Assembly (NCBI GenBank): GCA_902489645.1
Contig: CABUAW010000033.1
Coordinates: forward strand, 1-29,141
Reading direction: 5' to 3'
Source of the DNA: an uncultured Lachnospiraceae bacterium
GTDB taxonomy: Bacteria > Bacillota > Clostridia > Lachnospirales > Lachnospiraceae
DNA length: 29,141 nt
Under the pieces are notes generated by a model. The model made no database searches and was not told where the DNA came from. It saw only the letters and a program-made list of their open reading frames with translations. A program made the translations under genes and the position numbers. Shown here one piece after another: positions 13,499-21,675 of this stretch (positions are counted from its first letter, which is position 1; each line of letters starts with the position of its first letter).

Positions 13499-15446
13499 TT
13501 TATTGAAAGAAATGCGGGAGCTGATTCAGAAGCTGAATGAAGCATCCAAAGCATATTATCAAGAAGCCCGGGAGATTATGAGCAACTTCGAATATGATGC
13601 TCTTTATGACCGTCTTCTGGCGCTGGAAAAAGAAACGGGAACGGTTTTGGCAGACAGCCCGTCCGTTCATGTGGGTTATGAAGTACTCAGTGAACTACCG
13701 AAGGAAAATCATGATTCGCCGATGCTTTCCCTGGATAAAACAAAGGATGTGGAGGCTCTGAAAAGCTGGATTGGCGGCCATGAGGGACTGCTTTCATGGA
13801 AACTGGACGGTCTGACAATTGTGCTGACATACAGAAAGGGTGAGCTTTATAAGGCGGTTACCCGGGGGAATGGTATTACCGGAGAAGTTATCACAAATAA
13901 TGCAAAAGTATTCCGGAATTTACCGCACCGGATTCCCTATGAAGGAGAATTGGTACTGCGCGGCGAAGCGCTGATTAAATATTCGGATTTTCAAAAGCTG
14001 AATGAAAGTATTGAAGATGTGGACGCAAAATATAAAAATCCCCGAAATCTGTGCAGCGGCTCGGTGCGTCAGTTAAACAATGAAATCACAGCCCGCAGAG
14101 GCGTTTATTTTTACGCCTTTACTTTGGTAAAAGCGGAAGCGGTTGATTTTAAAAACTCCCGTAAAGAACAGATGGCGTGGCTTCACCGCCTTGGCTTTGA
14201 AACAGTGGCCTATAAAATGGTGGATGCTTCAAATATCGAAGCGGAAGTCCGGTGGTTTTCAGAACATGTGAAGGCAAACGATTTGCCGTCAGACGGGCTG
14301 GTGCTGACATTGGACGATATTGCCTACAGCCGTTCTCTGGGAACAACGGCAAAATTTCCGAGGGATTCCATTGCCTTTAAATGGGCCGATGAGACGGAGA
14401 AAACACGGCTTCTTGAGGTGGAATGGAGCGCGTCACGGACAGGGCTTATCAATCCGGTGGCCATATTTGAACCGGTTCAATTGGAAGGAACCACCGTATC
14501 CCGTGCAAGTATTCACAATGTCAGTATCGTAGAAAGCCTGGAACTGGGACTTGGCGACGAACTGATGGTGTATAAGGCGAATATGATTATTCCCCAGATT
14601 AGTGAGAATCTGACGCGGAGCGGCACACTGGAAATCCCGGAGATTTGTCCGGTTTGCCATCAGCCGACAAAAATTTTGCAGGAAAATGATGTGAAAGTGC
14701 TGACCTGTCCGAATCCGGACTGTGAGGCGAAGCATATCAAAGGCCTTTCGCTCTTTGTATCCCGTGACGCCTTTAATATTGAGGGCTTGTCCGAGGCTAC
14801 TCTGGAAAAGTTTGTCCAGAAAGGCTTTATTCACAGCTTAAAGGATGTATTTCATTTGGAAAACCATAAAGAAGAAATCATTGAGATGGAGGGTATGGGA
14901 GAAAAGTCTTATGCAAATCTCATTCAGGCTGTGGAAAAATCCCGGAATATAGCGACCGCACGGTTTGTGTACAGCCTTGGAATCCCCAATGTGGGGCTTT
15001 CGAATGCAAAGCTTTTGTGCCGGTATTTTAAAGATGATGTATCGGCCCTGATGTCGGCGGACGCGGAAGAAATTACAACCATTGAAGGTATCGGGCCGAT
15101 TATTGCAAAAAATGTGGAAAGCTTTTTTGCGGATTCAAAAATGCGCAAACGGGTCGAAGAACTTCTTTTAGAAGTACATCTTGAGAAGGAAGAAATTTCA
15201 GAAGATGCGATGATATTTAAGAATATGACCTTCGTCATCACAGGGAGCGTTCATCATTTCGCCAACCGGAATGAGGTCAAGGCGCTGATTGAATCCAAGG
15301 GCGGAAAAGTTGCCGGTTCCGTATCCTCAAAAACGAATTATCTGATTAATAATGATTCGGCTTCGGCTTCCTCAAAAAATAAAAAGGCGAAAGAACTTGG
15401 AATTCCTATCATTACGGAAGAAGAGTTCCTTCAATTTCTCGATTAA
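13491..15446 (+). CDS. ligA: NAD-dependent DNA ligase (LigA), divergent
   Basis: It seals DNA nicks using NAD+. The 651-residue protein keeps the LigA domain order: NAD-binding Ia-type segment (about 10-70), nucleotidyltransferase with KLDG (104-107, Lys104 the AMP acceptor), RGEA (157-160) and NPRN (183-186), OB fold (about 312-380), four-Cys zinc finger (386, 389, 406, 411), helix-hairpin-helix region (about 420-570) and a BRCT domain (about 575-651). Several normally conserved stretches differ: TRGNGITGEVIT for TRGDGTTGEDVT, AFKWAD for AFKFPA, SASRTGLINPVA for QVGRTGAITPVA, KANMIIPQI for RAGDVIPQV. It may be a second ligase or a clade-specific version. The start has GGGGAGG upstream and overlaps rluF. 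Confidence 0.9.
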   Translation: MSDLLKEMRELIQKLNEASKAYYQEAREIMSNFEYDALYDRLLALEKETGTVLADSPSVHVGYEVLSELPKENHDSPMLSLDKTKDVEALKSWIGGHEGLLSWKLDGLTIVLTYRKGELYKAVTRGNGITGEVITNNAKVFRNLPHRIPYEGELVLRGEALIKYSDFQKLNESIEDVDAKYKNPRNLCSGSVRQLNNEITARRGVYFYAFTLVKAEAVDFKNSRKEQMAWLHRLGFETVAYKMVDASNIEAEVRWFSEHVKANDLPSDGLVLTLDDIAYSRSLGTTAKFPRDSIAFKWADETEKTRLLEVEWSASRTGLINPVAIFEPVQLEGTTVSRASIHNVSIVESLELGLGDELMVYKANMIIPQISENLTRSGTLEIPEICPVCHQPTKILQENDVKVLTCPNPDCEAKHIKGLSLFVSRDAFNIEGLSEATLEKFVQKGFIHSLKDVFHLENHKEEIIEMEGMGEKSYANLIQAVEKSRNIATARFVYSLGIPNVGLSNAKLLCRYFKDDVSALMSADAEEITTIEGIGPIIAKNVESFFADSKMRKRVEELLLEVHLEKEEISEDAMIFKNMTFVITGSVHHFANRNEVKALIESKGGKVAGSVSSKTNYLINNDSASASSKNKKAKELGIPIITEEEFLQFLD

Positions 15447-15510
15447 TCTGAAAGATTGTATTTTTTGAAATACCCGGCGGTCAAAATGGTTCTTATTGAG
15501 AAAAACTATA

Positions 15511-15539
15511 TTGACAGCCGGGAGGTTCGGTGATATTCT
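15511..15539 (+). promoter_or_regulatory. Promoter of the isc operon
   Basis: A perfect TTGACA (15511-15516), a 17-nt spacer and TATTCT (15534-15539). The expected start is near 15546, just upstream of the operator palindrome at 15550-15570. Confidence 0.75.
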
Positions 15540-15549
15540 ATGAGCATAA

Positions 15550-15570
15550 ATCCGAGTAAAATACTCGGAT
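15550..15570. promoter_or_regulatory. Probable IscR/Rrf2 operator
   Basis: A perfect inverted repeat: half-sites ATCCGAGTA and TACTCGGAT separated by AAA. It covers roughly +5 to +25 of the predicted iscR transcript, where a bound Rrf2 regulator would block transcription. Its place directly before an IscR-like gene makes autoregulation the natural reading (inference). Confidence 0.75.
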
Positions 15571-15585
15571 ATAAGAGGTGAGAGT

Positions 15586-16035
15586 ATGAAACTTTCAACA
15601 AAAGGCCGATATGGTCTGAGAGCAGCAGTGGACTTGGCTCTGTTTTCAAAAGAAGGACCCATATCGATTAGTACCATTGCCTCCCGGGAAGGTTTGTCCG
15701 AGAGTTATCTGGAGCAGCTCTTTGCCAGATTAAAAAAAGCGGGGCTGGTCCTGAGCATCCGGGGCACGAATGGCGGTTATCAACTGGCAAAACCGGCCGG
15801 CGAAATTTCCGTCGGAGATGTACTCCGGGCTTTGGAGGGAGACATGGTGGTTGTCGATTGTCCCGACAGTGAAAGTAAATGCGCCAAATTTGACTCCTGT
15901 GTCACAAAATATGTCTGGAAGCGTATAAATAATAGTATTAGTGATACGATGGATTCTATGACATTGGAAGAAATTGTTGCGAACAGTCCTGGAATTACAA
16001 AAGAAAACGGTCAAAAAGCATATTGCTCAAAATAA
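15586..16035 (+). CDS. iscR: Rrf2-family regulator, IscR-like
   Basis: This is a transcription factor that senses iron-sulfur cluster status and controls cluster assembly genes. The 149-residue protein has an N-terminal winged helix (MKLSTKGRYGLRA, then ESYLEQLFARLKKAGLV and the wing RGTNGGYQLAKP) and a three-cysteine cluster-binding segment, Cys92, Cys99 and Cys105, as in IscR. The promoter and palindromic operator directly upstream point to autoregulation. The ATG has AGAGGTGAG upstream. It is followed after 25 nt by nifS and leads the operon. CymR, a related Rrf2 regulator of cysteine metabolism, lacks this cysteine triad, so IscR is preferred. Confidence 0.9.
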   Translation: MKLSTKGRYGLRAAVDLALFSKEGPISISTIASREGLSESYLEQLFARLKKAGLVLSIRGTNGGYQLAKPAGEISVGDVLRALEGDMVVVDCPDSESKCAKFDSCVTKYVWKRINNSISDTMDSMTLEEIVANSPGITKENGQKAYCSK

Positions 16036-16060
16036 TATATATGAATGGAGAGAAGATAAG

Positions 16061-17248
16061 ATGGATAAGAAGATTATTTATCTGGACCACGCGGCAACGA
16101 CGGCGACACGGCCAGAGGTCGTAGAAGCAATGCTGCCTTATTTTACTGAGAATTATGGAAACCCTTCCACAGTTTACGACCTGGGAGCGAAAAATAAAAC
16201 GGTAGTTACACAGAGCCGTGAGATTATCGCCAAAGCTTTGGGAACCGATGCTGCCAATGTTTATTTTACAGCCGGCGGTTCTGAATCGGATAACTGGGCG
16301 CTTGTTGCGACAGCGGAGGCTTATAAAAATAAAGGAAATCATATCATTACATCGAAAATCGAACATCATGCGATTCTTCATACCTGTGAATATCTTGAAA
16401 AAGAACGCGGATATGAAGTGACTTATATCGATGTGGATGAAAACGGAGTCATTAAACTGGATGAATTGAAAAAAGCTATCCGTCCGACAACGATTTTGAT
16501 TTCCGTTATGTTTGCAAATAACGAAATCGGAACCATCCAGCCAATTAAAGAAATCGGGGCGATTGCTCACGAACACGGCATTTTGTTCCATACGGATGCG
16601 GTGCAGGCTTTTGGACAGCTTCCAATCAACGTTGACGAGATGAATATTGATATGCTCAGTGCCAGCGGTCACAAACTGAACGGACCAAAGGGTATCGGTT
16701 TCTTATATATCCGCAAGGGTGTGAAGATTCGTTCCTTCGTTCATGGCGGCGCTCAGGAACGTAAGCGCCGGGCCGGAACAGAAAATGTGCCGGGCATCGT
16801 CGGTTTAGGTAAAGCTGTTGAGATTGCCGTAGCTACAATGGATGAACGGATTAAGAAAGAAACCGAACTGAGGAATCATTTGATTGACCGTATTTTGGCA
16901 GAGATTCCTTATACACGTTTAAACGGCGACAGAGAACGCCGTCTTCCGAACAATGCAAATTTCAGCTTCCAGTTTATTGAAGGCGAATCTCTGTTGATTA
17001 TGCTTGACATGGCAGGCATCTGCGGTTCCAGCGGTTCCGCCTGTACGTCCGGTTCATTGGACCCATCCCATGTACTGCTGGCCATTGGTCTTCCTCATGA
17101 GATTGCGCACGGTTCTCTGCGTCTGACTCTGGGCGAGGATAATACAATGGAAGAGATGGATTATGTGGTTGATAAGATTAAGGGCATTGTTGAACGTCTC
17201 AGAGCAATGTCTCCATTATACGAAGATTTTGTAAGAAAGAACAAATAG
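16061..17248 (+). CDS. nifS: Cysteine desulfurase (NifS/IscS)
   Basis: This PLP enzyme removes sulfur from cysteine as a persulfide and hands it to the scaffold NifU and to MnmA, both encoded next. The protein has 395 residues. Marks are IYLDHAATT at the start, His103 in EHHA, the PLP lysine Lys205 in SGHKLNGPKG, and the catalytic Cys328 in GSSGSACTSG, a group I desulfurase loop. The ATG at 16061 has GGAG 10 nt upstream and places the family start motif correctly. An in-frame upstream ATG inside iscR (15974) would add 29 unconserved residues and is rejected. IscS versus NifS naming is arbitrary here. Confidence 0.95.
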   Translation: MDKKIIYLDHAATTATRPEVVEAMLPYFTENYGNPSTVYDLGAKNKTVVTQSREIIAKALGTDAANVYFTAGGSESDNWALVATAEAYKNKGNHIITSKIEHHAILHTCEYLEKERGYEVTYIDVDENGVIKLDELKKAIRPTTILISVMFANNEIGTIQPIKEIGAIAHEHGILFHTDAVQAFGQLPINVDEMNIDMLSASGHKLNGPKGIGFLYIRKGVKIRSFVHGGAQERKRRAGTENVPGIVGLGKAVEIAVATMDERIKKETELRNHLIDRILAEIPYTRLNGDRERRLPNNANFSFQFIEGESLLIMLDMAGICGSSGSACTSGSLDPSHVLLAIGLPHEIAHGSLRLTLGEDNTMEEMDYVVDKIKGIVERLRAMSPLYEDFVRKNK

Positions 17249-17259
17249 GAGGAGTTTTT

Positions 17260-17697
17260 ATGTACAGCGAAAAAGTAATGGACCATTTTCAGAATCCAAG
17301 AAATGTGGGAGAAATCGAAAATGCCAGCGGCGTAGGTACTGTTGGCAATGCAAAATGCGGCGATATCATGCGTATTTATTTTGATATTGACGAAAATCAG
17401 ATTATTCAGGATGTAAAATTCAAGACATTCGGCTGCGGCGCGGCAGTGGCTACGAGCAGCATGGCCACAGAGCTTGTAAAGGGAAAATCCATTTACGAAG
17501 CTTTGGAGGTTACAAATAAGGCGGTTATGGAAGCGCTTGACGGTCTGCCGCCGATTAAAGTTCACTGTTCTCTTTTAGCGGAGGAAGCAATCCATGCCGC
17601 ACTCTGGGATTATGCGGAGAAAAACGGTATTAAGATTGACGGACTTTCCAAGCCGAAGTCGGATATAGGTGAAGAAGAAGTTGAAGAGGATTATTAA
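17260..17697 (+). CDS. nifU: Iron-sulfur cluster scaffold NifU/IscU
   Basis: This is the scaffold on which [2Fe-2S]/[4Fe-4S] clusters are built from NifS-derived sulfur. The 145-residue protein is a single IscU-like domain without the extra C-terminal domains of nitrogen-fixation NifU. Cluster ligands Cys33 (NAKCGD, with Asp35), Cys59 (FGCGAA) and Cys103 (VHCSLLAEEA) are present. The C-terminus is acidic (GEEEVEEDY). A strong GGAGGAG site precedes the ATG. It lies 11 nt after nifS and 3 nt before mnmA. Confidence 0.95.
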   Translation: MYSEKVMDHFQNPRNVGEIENASGVGTVGNAKCGDIMRIYFDIDENQIIQDVKFKTFGCGAAVATSSMATELVKGKSIYEALEVTNKAVMEALDGLPPIKVHCSLLAEEAIHAALWDYAEKNGIKIDGLSKPKSDIGEEEVEEDY

Positions 17698-17700
17698 TCC

Positions 17701-18792
17701 ATGAAAAATAAAAAAGTCATTGTTGGGATGTCCGGCGGAGTGGATTCTTCTGTGGCCGCTATGCTTTTAAAAAAGCAGGGCTATGATGTGGTCGGCGTGA
17801 CGATGCAGATTTGGCAGGACGAAGAAACGGCCATTCAGGAAGAAAATGGCGGCTGCTGCGGATTGAGCGCTGTGGACGATGCGCGCCGGGTGGCCAGCCA
17901 GTTGGACATTCCCTACTATGTGATGAACTTTAAAAAAGAATTCAAAGAATGGGTGATGGATGACTTCGCCGAAGAATATTTTCGGGGAAGGACACCGAAT
18001 CCATGTATCCGGTGCAATCGCTATGTGAAGTGGGAAGCGCTCCTGCATCGGGCGGTGTCCATTGGCGGCGATTACATTGCCACAGGGCACTATGCCAAAG
18101 TTGTCCGTCTGGAAAACGGCCGGTATACATTAAAAAAAGCGCCTTCCAGAAAGGACCAGACCTATGCTCTTTATAATCTGACCCAGGAGCAGCTATCGAG
18201 GACATTGATGCCGGACGGTGATTATACGAAAGAACAAATTCGTCAGATGGCGGAGGAGACGGGGCTTCTGGTGGCTTCCAAACCGGACAGTCAGGATATT
18301 TGCTTCATTCCCGATGGAAATTATCAAAAGTTTCTCTACGAATATACGGGTAAAAAGCTTCCAAAAGGGAATTTTGTGGATTCAACGGGGAAAATTCTCG
18401 GTACACACGAAGGAATCACCCACTATACGGTGGGACAGCGAAAGGGCCTGAATCTTTCCATGGGGCATCCCGTATTTGTCACGGAGATACGTCCGGAGAC
18501 GAATGAAGTGGTCATCGGTGAAAGCCAGGAGGTTTTTAAGTCCGCTCTGACGGCGTCGCATGTCAACTGGATGTCAATTCCGGAACCGGTGCCGGGAGAG
18601 AAAATCCGTGTCCATGCAAAGGTACGTTATGCCCATTCGGGAGCTATGGCGACCGTCTCTATGACGGAAGATGGTATGCTCATCTGCGAATTCGATGAGC
18701 CTCAGAGAGCTATTACGCCGGGACAGGCCCTTGTCATGTATGACGGGGAATATGTTGTCGGCGGTGGTGTGATTGAGGCGGTTAAGGGCTGA
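17701..18792 (+). CDS. mnmA: tRNA 2-thiouridylase MnmA
   Basis: MnmA adds the 2-thio group to the wobble uridine of tRNAs for Glu, Gln and Lys, using ATP and desulfurase-derived sulfur. The protein is 363 residues. It has the PP-loop SGGVDSS (11-17), the catalytic Cys102 in NPCIRCN and the second catalytic Cys201 in SQDICFIPDG, plus GQRKGL in the central domain and a C-terminal beta barrel. All key residues are intact. It begins 3 nt after nifU, so a dedicated supply of sulfur from NifS is likely. Confidence 0.97.
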   Translation: MKNKKVIVGMSGGVDSSVAAMLLKKQGYDVVGVTMQIWQDEETAIQEENGGCCGLSAVDDARRVASQLDIPYYVMNFKKEFKEWVMDDFAEEYFRGRTPNPCIRCNRYVKWEALLHRAVSIGGDYIATGHYAKVVRLENGRYTLKKAPSRKDQTYALYNLTQEQLSRTLMPDGDYTKEQIRQMAEETGLLVASKPDSQDICFIPDGNYQKFLYEYTGKKLPKGNFVDSTGKILGTHEGITHYTVGQRKGLNLSMGHPVFVTEIRPETNEVVIGESQEVFKSALTASHVNWMSIPEPVPGEKIRVHAKVRYAHSGAMATVSMTEDGMLICEFDEPQRAITPGQALVMYDGEYVVGGGVIEAVKG

Positions 18793-18815
18793 AAGCTGTT
18801 TAAGGAGGTAAGCCT

Positions 18816-19634
18816 ATGTGGGTAAGAGCAGATTTAAAACAGAGAGCAAAGCAGAGCCTGCGCGGTTATTATTGGGCGGCGGTGGGCGTCTGTCTGATAT
18901 TTCTCGTGCTTCAGTATGCGGCGGGAACCAATGGCAGTTCGGCGGCTTCGTCGGGAAATTCCGGCACGCAACAAGTGACCGCAAATCTTGGAGACAATGA
19001 TTTTTCTTTTGATGTGCAGAACTATACGTTACCTCAGCTTAAAGAATATGCGGAAAAATTTATTTATTCGGAAACCGGAGTCGGTATGTTTACGAGCGTC
19101 ATGACCTCTGCGGTGCTGTTTTACGGAATTTTATTAATGCTTGTCCGTATCTTCCTGAACTATTTTATTGTCAATCCGATTCAGGTTGGGATGGCCAGCT
19201 TTTTCTATCGGAATCGAACAGAAAAGACCAGTGTTGGAGAACTGGCCTTTGCGTTTAACCGAAGAGATTTTCTGCCTGTCGTGAAAACCATGTTTCTTAG
19301 GGGACTGTATATTTTCCTGTGGACACTTGTACTTATTATTCCGGGCTTCATTAAAAGCTACGAGTACCGTATGGTAGATTATATTCTTGCCGAGCATCCC
19401 GATATGCCGACGAGGGAAGTGTTAAACCTGAGCCGACAGATGATGATGGGCCATAAATGGAATACATTTATTCTGGATATGTCCTTTATCGGATGGGCTT
19501 TCCTGGGCGCGATAACCTATGGAATTGTCGATATTTTCTGGACAAATCCATATATGCGGGCCACGGAAGCTGAGCTGTATGAGGTGCTTAAACATCAGGT
19601 TACAGCGGGAGCATCACAGGCTGACGTTTTTTAA
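18816..19634 (+). CDS. DUF975 family membrane protein
   Basis: The 272-residue integral membrane protein starts with a short amphipathic segment (MWVRADLKQRAKQSLRGYYW) typical of DUF975. Hydrophobic segments are visible at about 19-36, 92-118, 158-178 and 218-242, with a Ser/Gly-rich loop (38-55) between the first two. Typical family features NPIQVGMASFFYRNR and PGFIKSYEYRMVDYILAEHPDM are present. The function is unknown. TAAGGAGG lies 8 nt before the ATG. It follows mnmA by 23 nt and is probably the last gene of the isc operon. Its last 35 nt overlap the convergent PHP gene. Confidence 0.85.
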   Translation: MWVRADLKQRAKQSLRGYYWAAVGVCLIFLVLQYAAGTNGSSAASSGNSGTQQVTANLGDNDFSFDVQNYTLPQLKEYAEKFIYSETGVGMFTSVMTSAVLFYGILLMLVRIFLNYFIVNPIQVGMASFFYRNRTEKTSVGELAFAFNRRDFLPVVKTMFLRGLYIFLWTLVLIIPGFIKSYEYRMVDYILAEHPDMPTREVLNLSRQMMMGHKWNTFILDMSFIGWAFLGAITYGIVDIFWTNPYMRATEAELYEVLKHQVTAGASQADVF

Positions 19635-20475
19635 ATATGGTATAATACTTAAAGCCGAGGGTTTTTAAAAGCTCTTCGGCTTTTTTAAAATCATAGGCAA
19701 TGTGTTCCGGTTTATGAGCATCGGCGCCGACAGTAATTTTTTCACCGCCAAGCTCCCGGTAGCGTGCCAGAATATCGGCCTGTGGATTTGGCTGTCCGAG
19801 ACCGTATTTGTAACCGGCCGTGTTGACCTCCAGCGCCAAATCATGGTCGATGATGGTTTTTAATGCTTTATCGAGAATAAAGGCATGCTTTTCATAAGTA
19901 TAGCCTTTATTTTTTTCCGGCGCATAGCGAATCAGATAGTCCATATGGGCATAGGTGTCAAAATTCTGATAAGCGGCCGTGTTGTCGATAATGGTCTGAA
20001 AATATATGTCGCAGATGTCCTTAACGCTGCGTCCTTCCCAAAATTCGGTTTCATAAGGGTCGCCGTGAAGCATATGTTCCGGAGCAGTACCGTGTTCACG
20101 GATATAGTCCAAATCCTTTGGATACCACGGCGCGGCAATCAAATGGGAGGAACCGATAATAAAATCAAAATCATAGGCCTCGGCCACGGCCGTATAGCGG
20201 TCGGCCAGATATGGGATGAGACCGAATTCGATGCCGAACAGGACTTCAATTTCATTTCTGTATTTATCCTTTAATTCCAATAATTTATTTTCATAAGCTT
20301 CCATATCCACTTCGAATAAAACCGTACCGTCGGCCGAAGGATAGTCATAGTCCAGATGCTCGGTGAAGCAAATGGTTTTTAATCCTTTGGCGATAGCTCC
20401 CCGAATCATATCTTCCATCGGCGATTCGGAATCCGTAGAAAAGGATGAGTGCATATGTATATCGCTGGTAATCAT
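19600..20475 (-). CDS. hisK: PHP-domain phosphatase, histidinol-phosphatase (HisK) family
   Basis: PHP-type histidinol phosphatases make histidinol from histidinol phosphate with a trinuclear metal centre. The 291-residue protein begins SDIHMHSSFSTDS (His7 and His9 as metal ligands), then FTEHLDY, GIEFG, IGSSHL and a late VGADAH, the usual metal-binding series. No other histidine genes are near, so another phosphatase substrate is possible. The ATG at 20475 has GGAGG 7 nt upstream; an upstream in-frame ATG at 20508 would place that site inside the gene and overlaps the -10. It has its own promoter and runs convergent to the isc operon, whose terminator lies inside its 3' end. Confidence 0.85.
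   Translation of the reverse strand: MITSDIHMHSSFSTDSESPMEDMIRGAIAKGLKTICFTEHLDYDYPSADGTVLFEVDMEAYENKLLELKDKYRNEIEVLFGIEFGLIPYLADRYTAVAEAYDFDFIIGSSHLIAAPWYPKDLDYIREHGTAPEHMLHGDPYETEFWEGRSVKDICDIYFQTIIDNTAAYQNFDTYAHMDYLIRYAPEKNKGYTYEKHAFILDKALKTIIDHDLALEVNTAGYKYGLGQPNPQADILARYRELGGEKITVGADAHKPEHIAYDFKKAEELLKTLGFKYYTIFKKRQPVMLPL
19651..19686 (+). terminator. Terminator of the isc operon inside the convergent hisK gene
   Basis: AAAGCCGA (19651-19658) pairs with TCGGCTTT (19676-19683), followed by a run of six T (19681-19686). It is 17 nt past the DUF975 stop, but also inside the coding region of the minus-strand PHP gene. Confidence 0.7.
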
Positions 20476-20507
20476 AATCAAGCCTCCATGCGTTGTATTT
20501 TTATTCA

Positions 20508-20536
20508 AATATAGTCCATTTTTAAATATTTGTCAA
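20508..20536 (-). promoter_or_regulatory. Promoter of the PHP phosphatase gene
   Basis: On the minus strand a perfect TTGACA (20536-20531), a 17-nt spacer and TATATT (20513-20508). The expected start is near 20501, about 26 nt before the ATG. It diverges from the gap promoter 30 nt away. Confidence 0.75.
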
Positions 20537-20565
20537 ATAAATAACAAATATTATCCGAAATTAAC

Positions 20566-20594
20566 TTGAATTTTATTATGTAATTGGGTAAAAT
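20566..20594 (+). promoter_or_regulatory. Promoter of gap-pgk-tpiA
   Basis: TTGAAT (20566-20571), a 17-nt spacer and TAAAAT (20589-20594). The expected start is near 20601. A perfect TATAAT at 20612-20617 lacks a -35 at proper distance. The surrounding DNA is very AT-rich, as in strong promoters with UP elements. Confidence 0.65.
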
Positions 20595-20641
20595 AGAACT
20601 ATAAATAATAATATAATCTAAATCTAGGAGGAACTAAAATT

Positions 20642-21658
20642 ATGGCAGTAAGAGTAGCAATTAATGGTTTTGGTCGTATTGGTCGTCTGGCATTTCGTCA
20701 GATGTTTGGTGCTGAGGGGTATGAAGTTGTAGCGATTAACGACTTGACAAGTCCTGCTATGCTCGCTCATTTATTAAAATATGATTCTTCACAGGGAAGA
20801 TATGCACTGGCAGATAAAGTAACAGCAGGTGAAGATTCAATCACTGTTGACGGTAAAGAAATTCGTATTTATGCTTTCCCGGATGCAAATAACTGTCCAT
20901 GGGGTGAATTAAAGGTTGACGTTGTTCTTGAATGCTCTGGCTTCTATACATCCAAGGACAAAGCACAGGCTCATATTAATGCAGGAGCCCGCAAGGTTGT
21001 TATCTCTGCTCCAGCCGGCAATGATTTGCCAACCATCGTTTACAATACAAACCATGAAACATTGAAAGCGGAAGATACAATTATTTCCGCAGCATCCTGT
21101 ACAACAAACTGTCTGGCTCCTATGGCAGACGCTTTGAACAAATATGCACCGATTCAGTCCGGTATCATGTGTACTATCCACGCCTATACCGGTGACCAGA
21201 TGACTCTGGACGGACCGCAGAGAAAAGGCGATTTAAGACGTTCCCGTGCGGCAGCAGTTAACATTGTTCCAAACTCCACAGGTGCAGCGAAGGCTATCGG
21301 TCTTGTTATTCCTGAACTCAACGGCAAACTTATCGGTTCCGCTCAGCGTGTTCCAACACCGACAGGTTCCACCACAATCCTGACAGCCGTTGTTAAAAAA
21401 GCGGGCGTTACAAAAGAAGGTATCAACGAAGCTATGAAAGCAGCAGCGAATGAGTCCTTCGGATACAATACAGACGAAATCGTATCTTCCGATATCGTTG
21501 GTATGACTTATGGTTCCCTGTTTGATGCAACCCAGACGATGGTATGCCAGATTGCGGAAGATTTATACGAAGTTCAGGTTGTGTCCTGGTATGATAATGA
21601 AAACAGCTACACAAGCCAGATGGTTCGTACAATTAAATACTTCTCTGAATTGGCATAA
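20642..21658 (+). CDS. gap: Glyceraldehyde-3-phosphate dehydrogenase
   Basis: It oxidises glyceraldehyde 3-phosphate to 1,3-bisphosphoglycerate with NAD+. The protein is 338 residues. It has the Rossmann motif INGFGRIGR (7-15), Asp34 in IND (NAD preference), the catalytic Cys153 in SAASCTTNCL and His180 in IHAYTGDQ. Codon use looks highly biased (few rare codons), as expected for an abundant enzyme. AGGAGG lies 10 nt before the ATG. It is the first gene of a glycolytic operon; a hairpin separates it from pgk. Confidence 0.98.
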   Translation: MAVRVAINGFGRIGRLAFRQMFGAEGYEVVAINDLTSPAMLAHLLKYDSSQGRYALADKVTAGEDSITVDGKEIRIYAFPDANNCPWGELKVDVVLECSGFYTSKDKAQAHINAGARKVVISAPAGNDLPTIVYNTNHETLKAEDTIISAASCTTNCLAPMADALNKYAPIQSGIMCTIHAYTGDQMTLDGPQRKGDLRRSRAAAVNIVPNSTGAAKAIGLVIPELNGKLIGSAQRVPTPTGSTTILTAVVKKAGVTKEGINEAMKAAANESFGYNTDEIVSSDIVGMTYGSLFDATQTMVCQIAEDLYEVQVVSWYDNENSYTSQMVRTIKYFSELA

Positions 21659-21675
21659 GATTCAGTAAGACCGTA

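Noticed and set aside
15445..15473. Short hairpins after ligA as a terminator
   Set aside because: Stems of only 5-6 AT-rich pairs (AATCT/AGATT, GTATTT/AAATAC) near a T-run; too weak to call with confidence.
15974..16060. Extended N-terminus of NifS
   Set aside because: It would overlap iscR and precede the conserved family start (MDKKIIYLDHAATT); the ribosome site lies before 16061.
15995..16672. Minus-strand open frame (225 codons) across nifS
   Set aside because: Antisense to a well-conserved gene, composition rich in Phe/Ile/Asn/Arg, no start signals.
20476..20508. Upstream start for the PHP phosphatase
   Set aside because: The ATG at 20508 lies in the promoter -10, upstream of the predicted transcript start, and the GGAGG site points to 20475.
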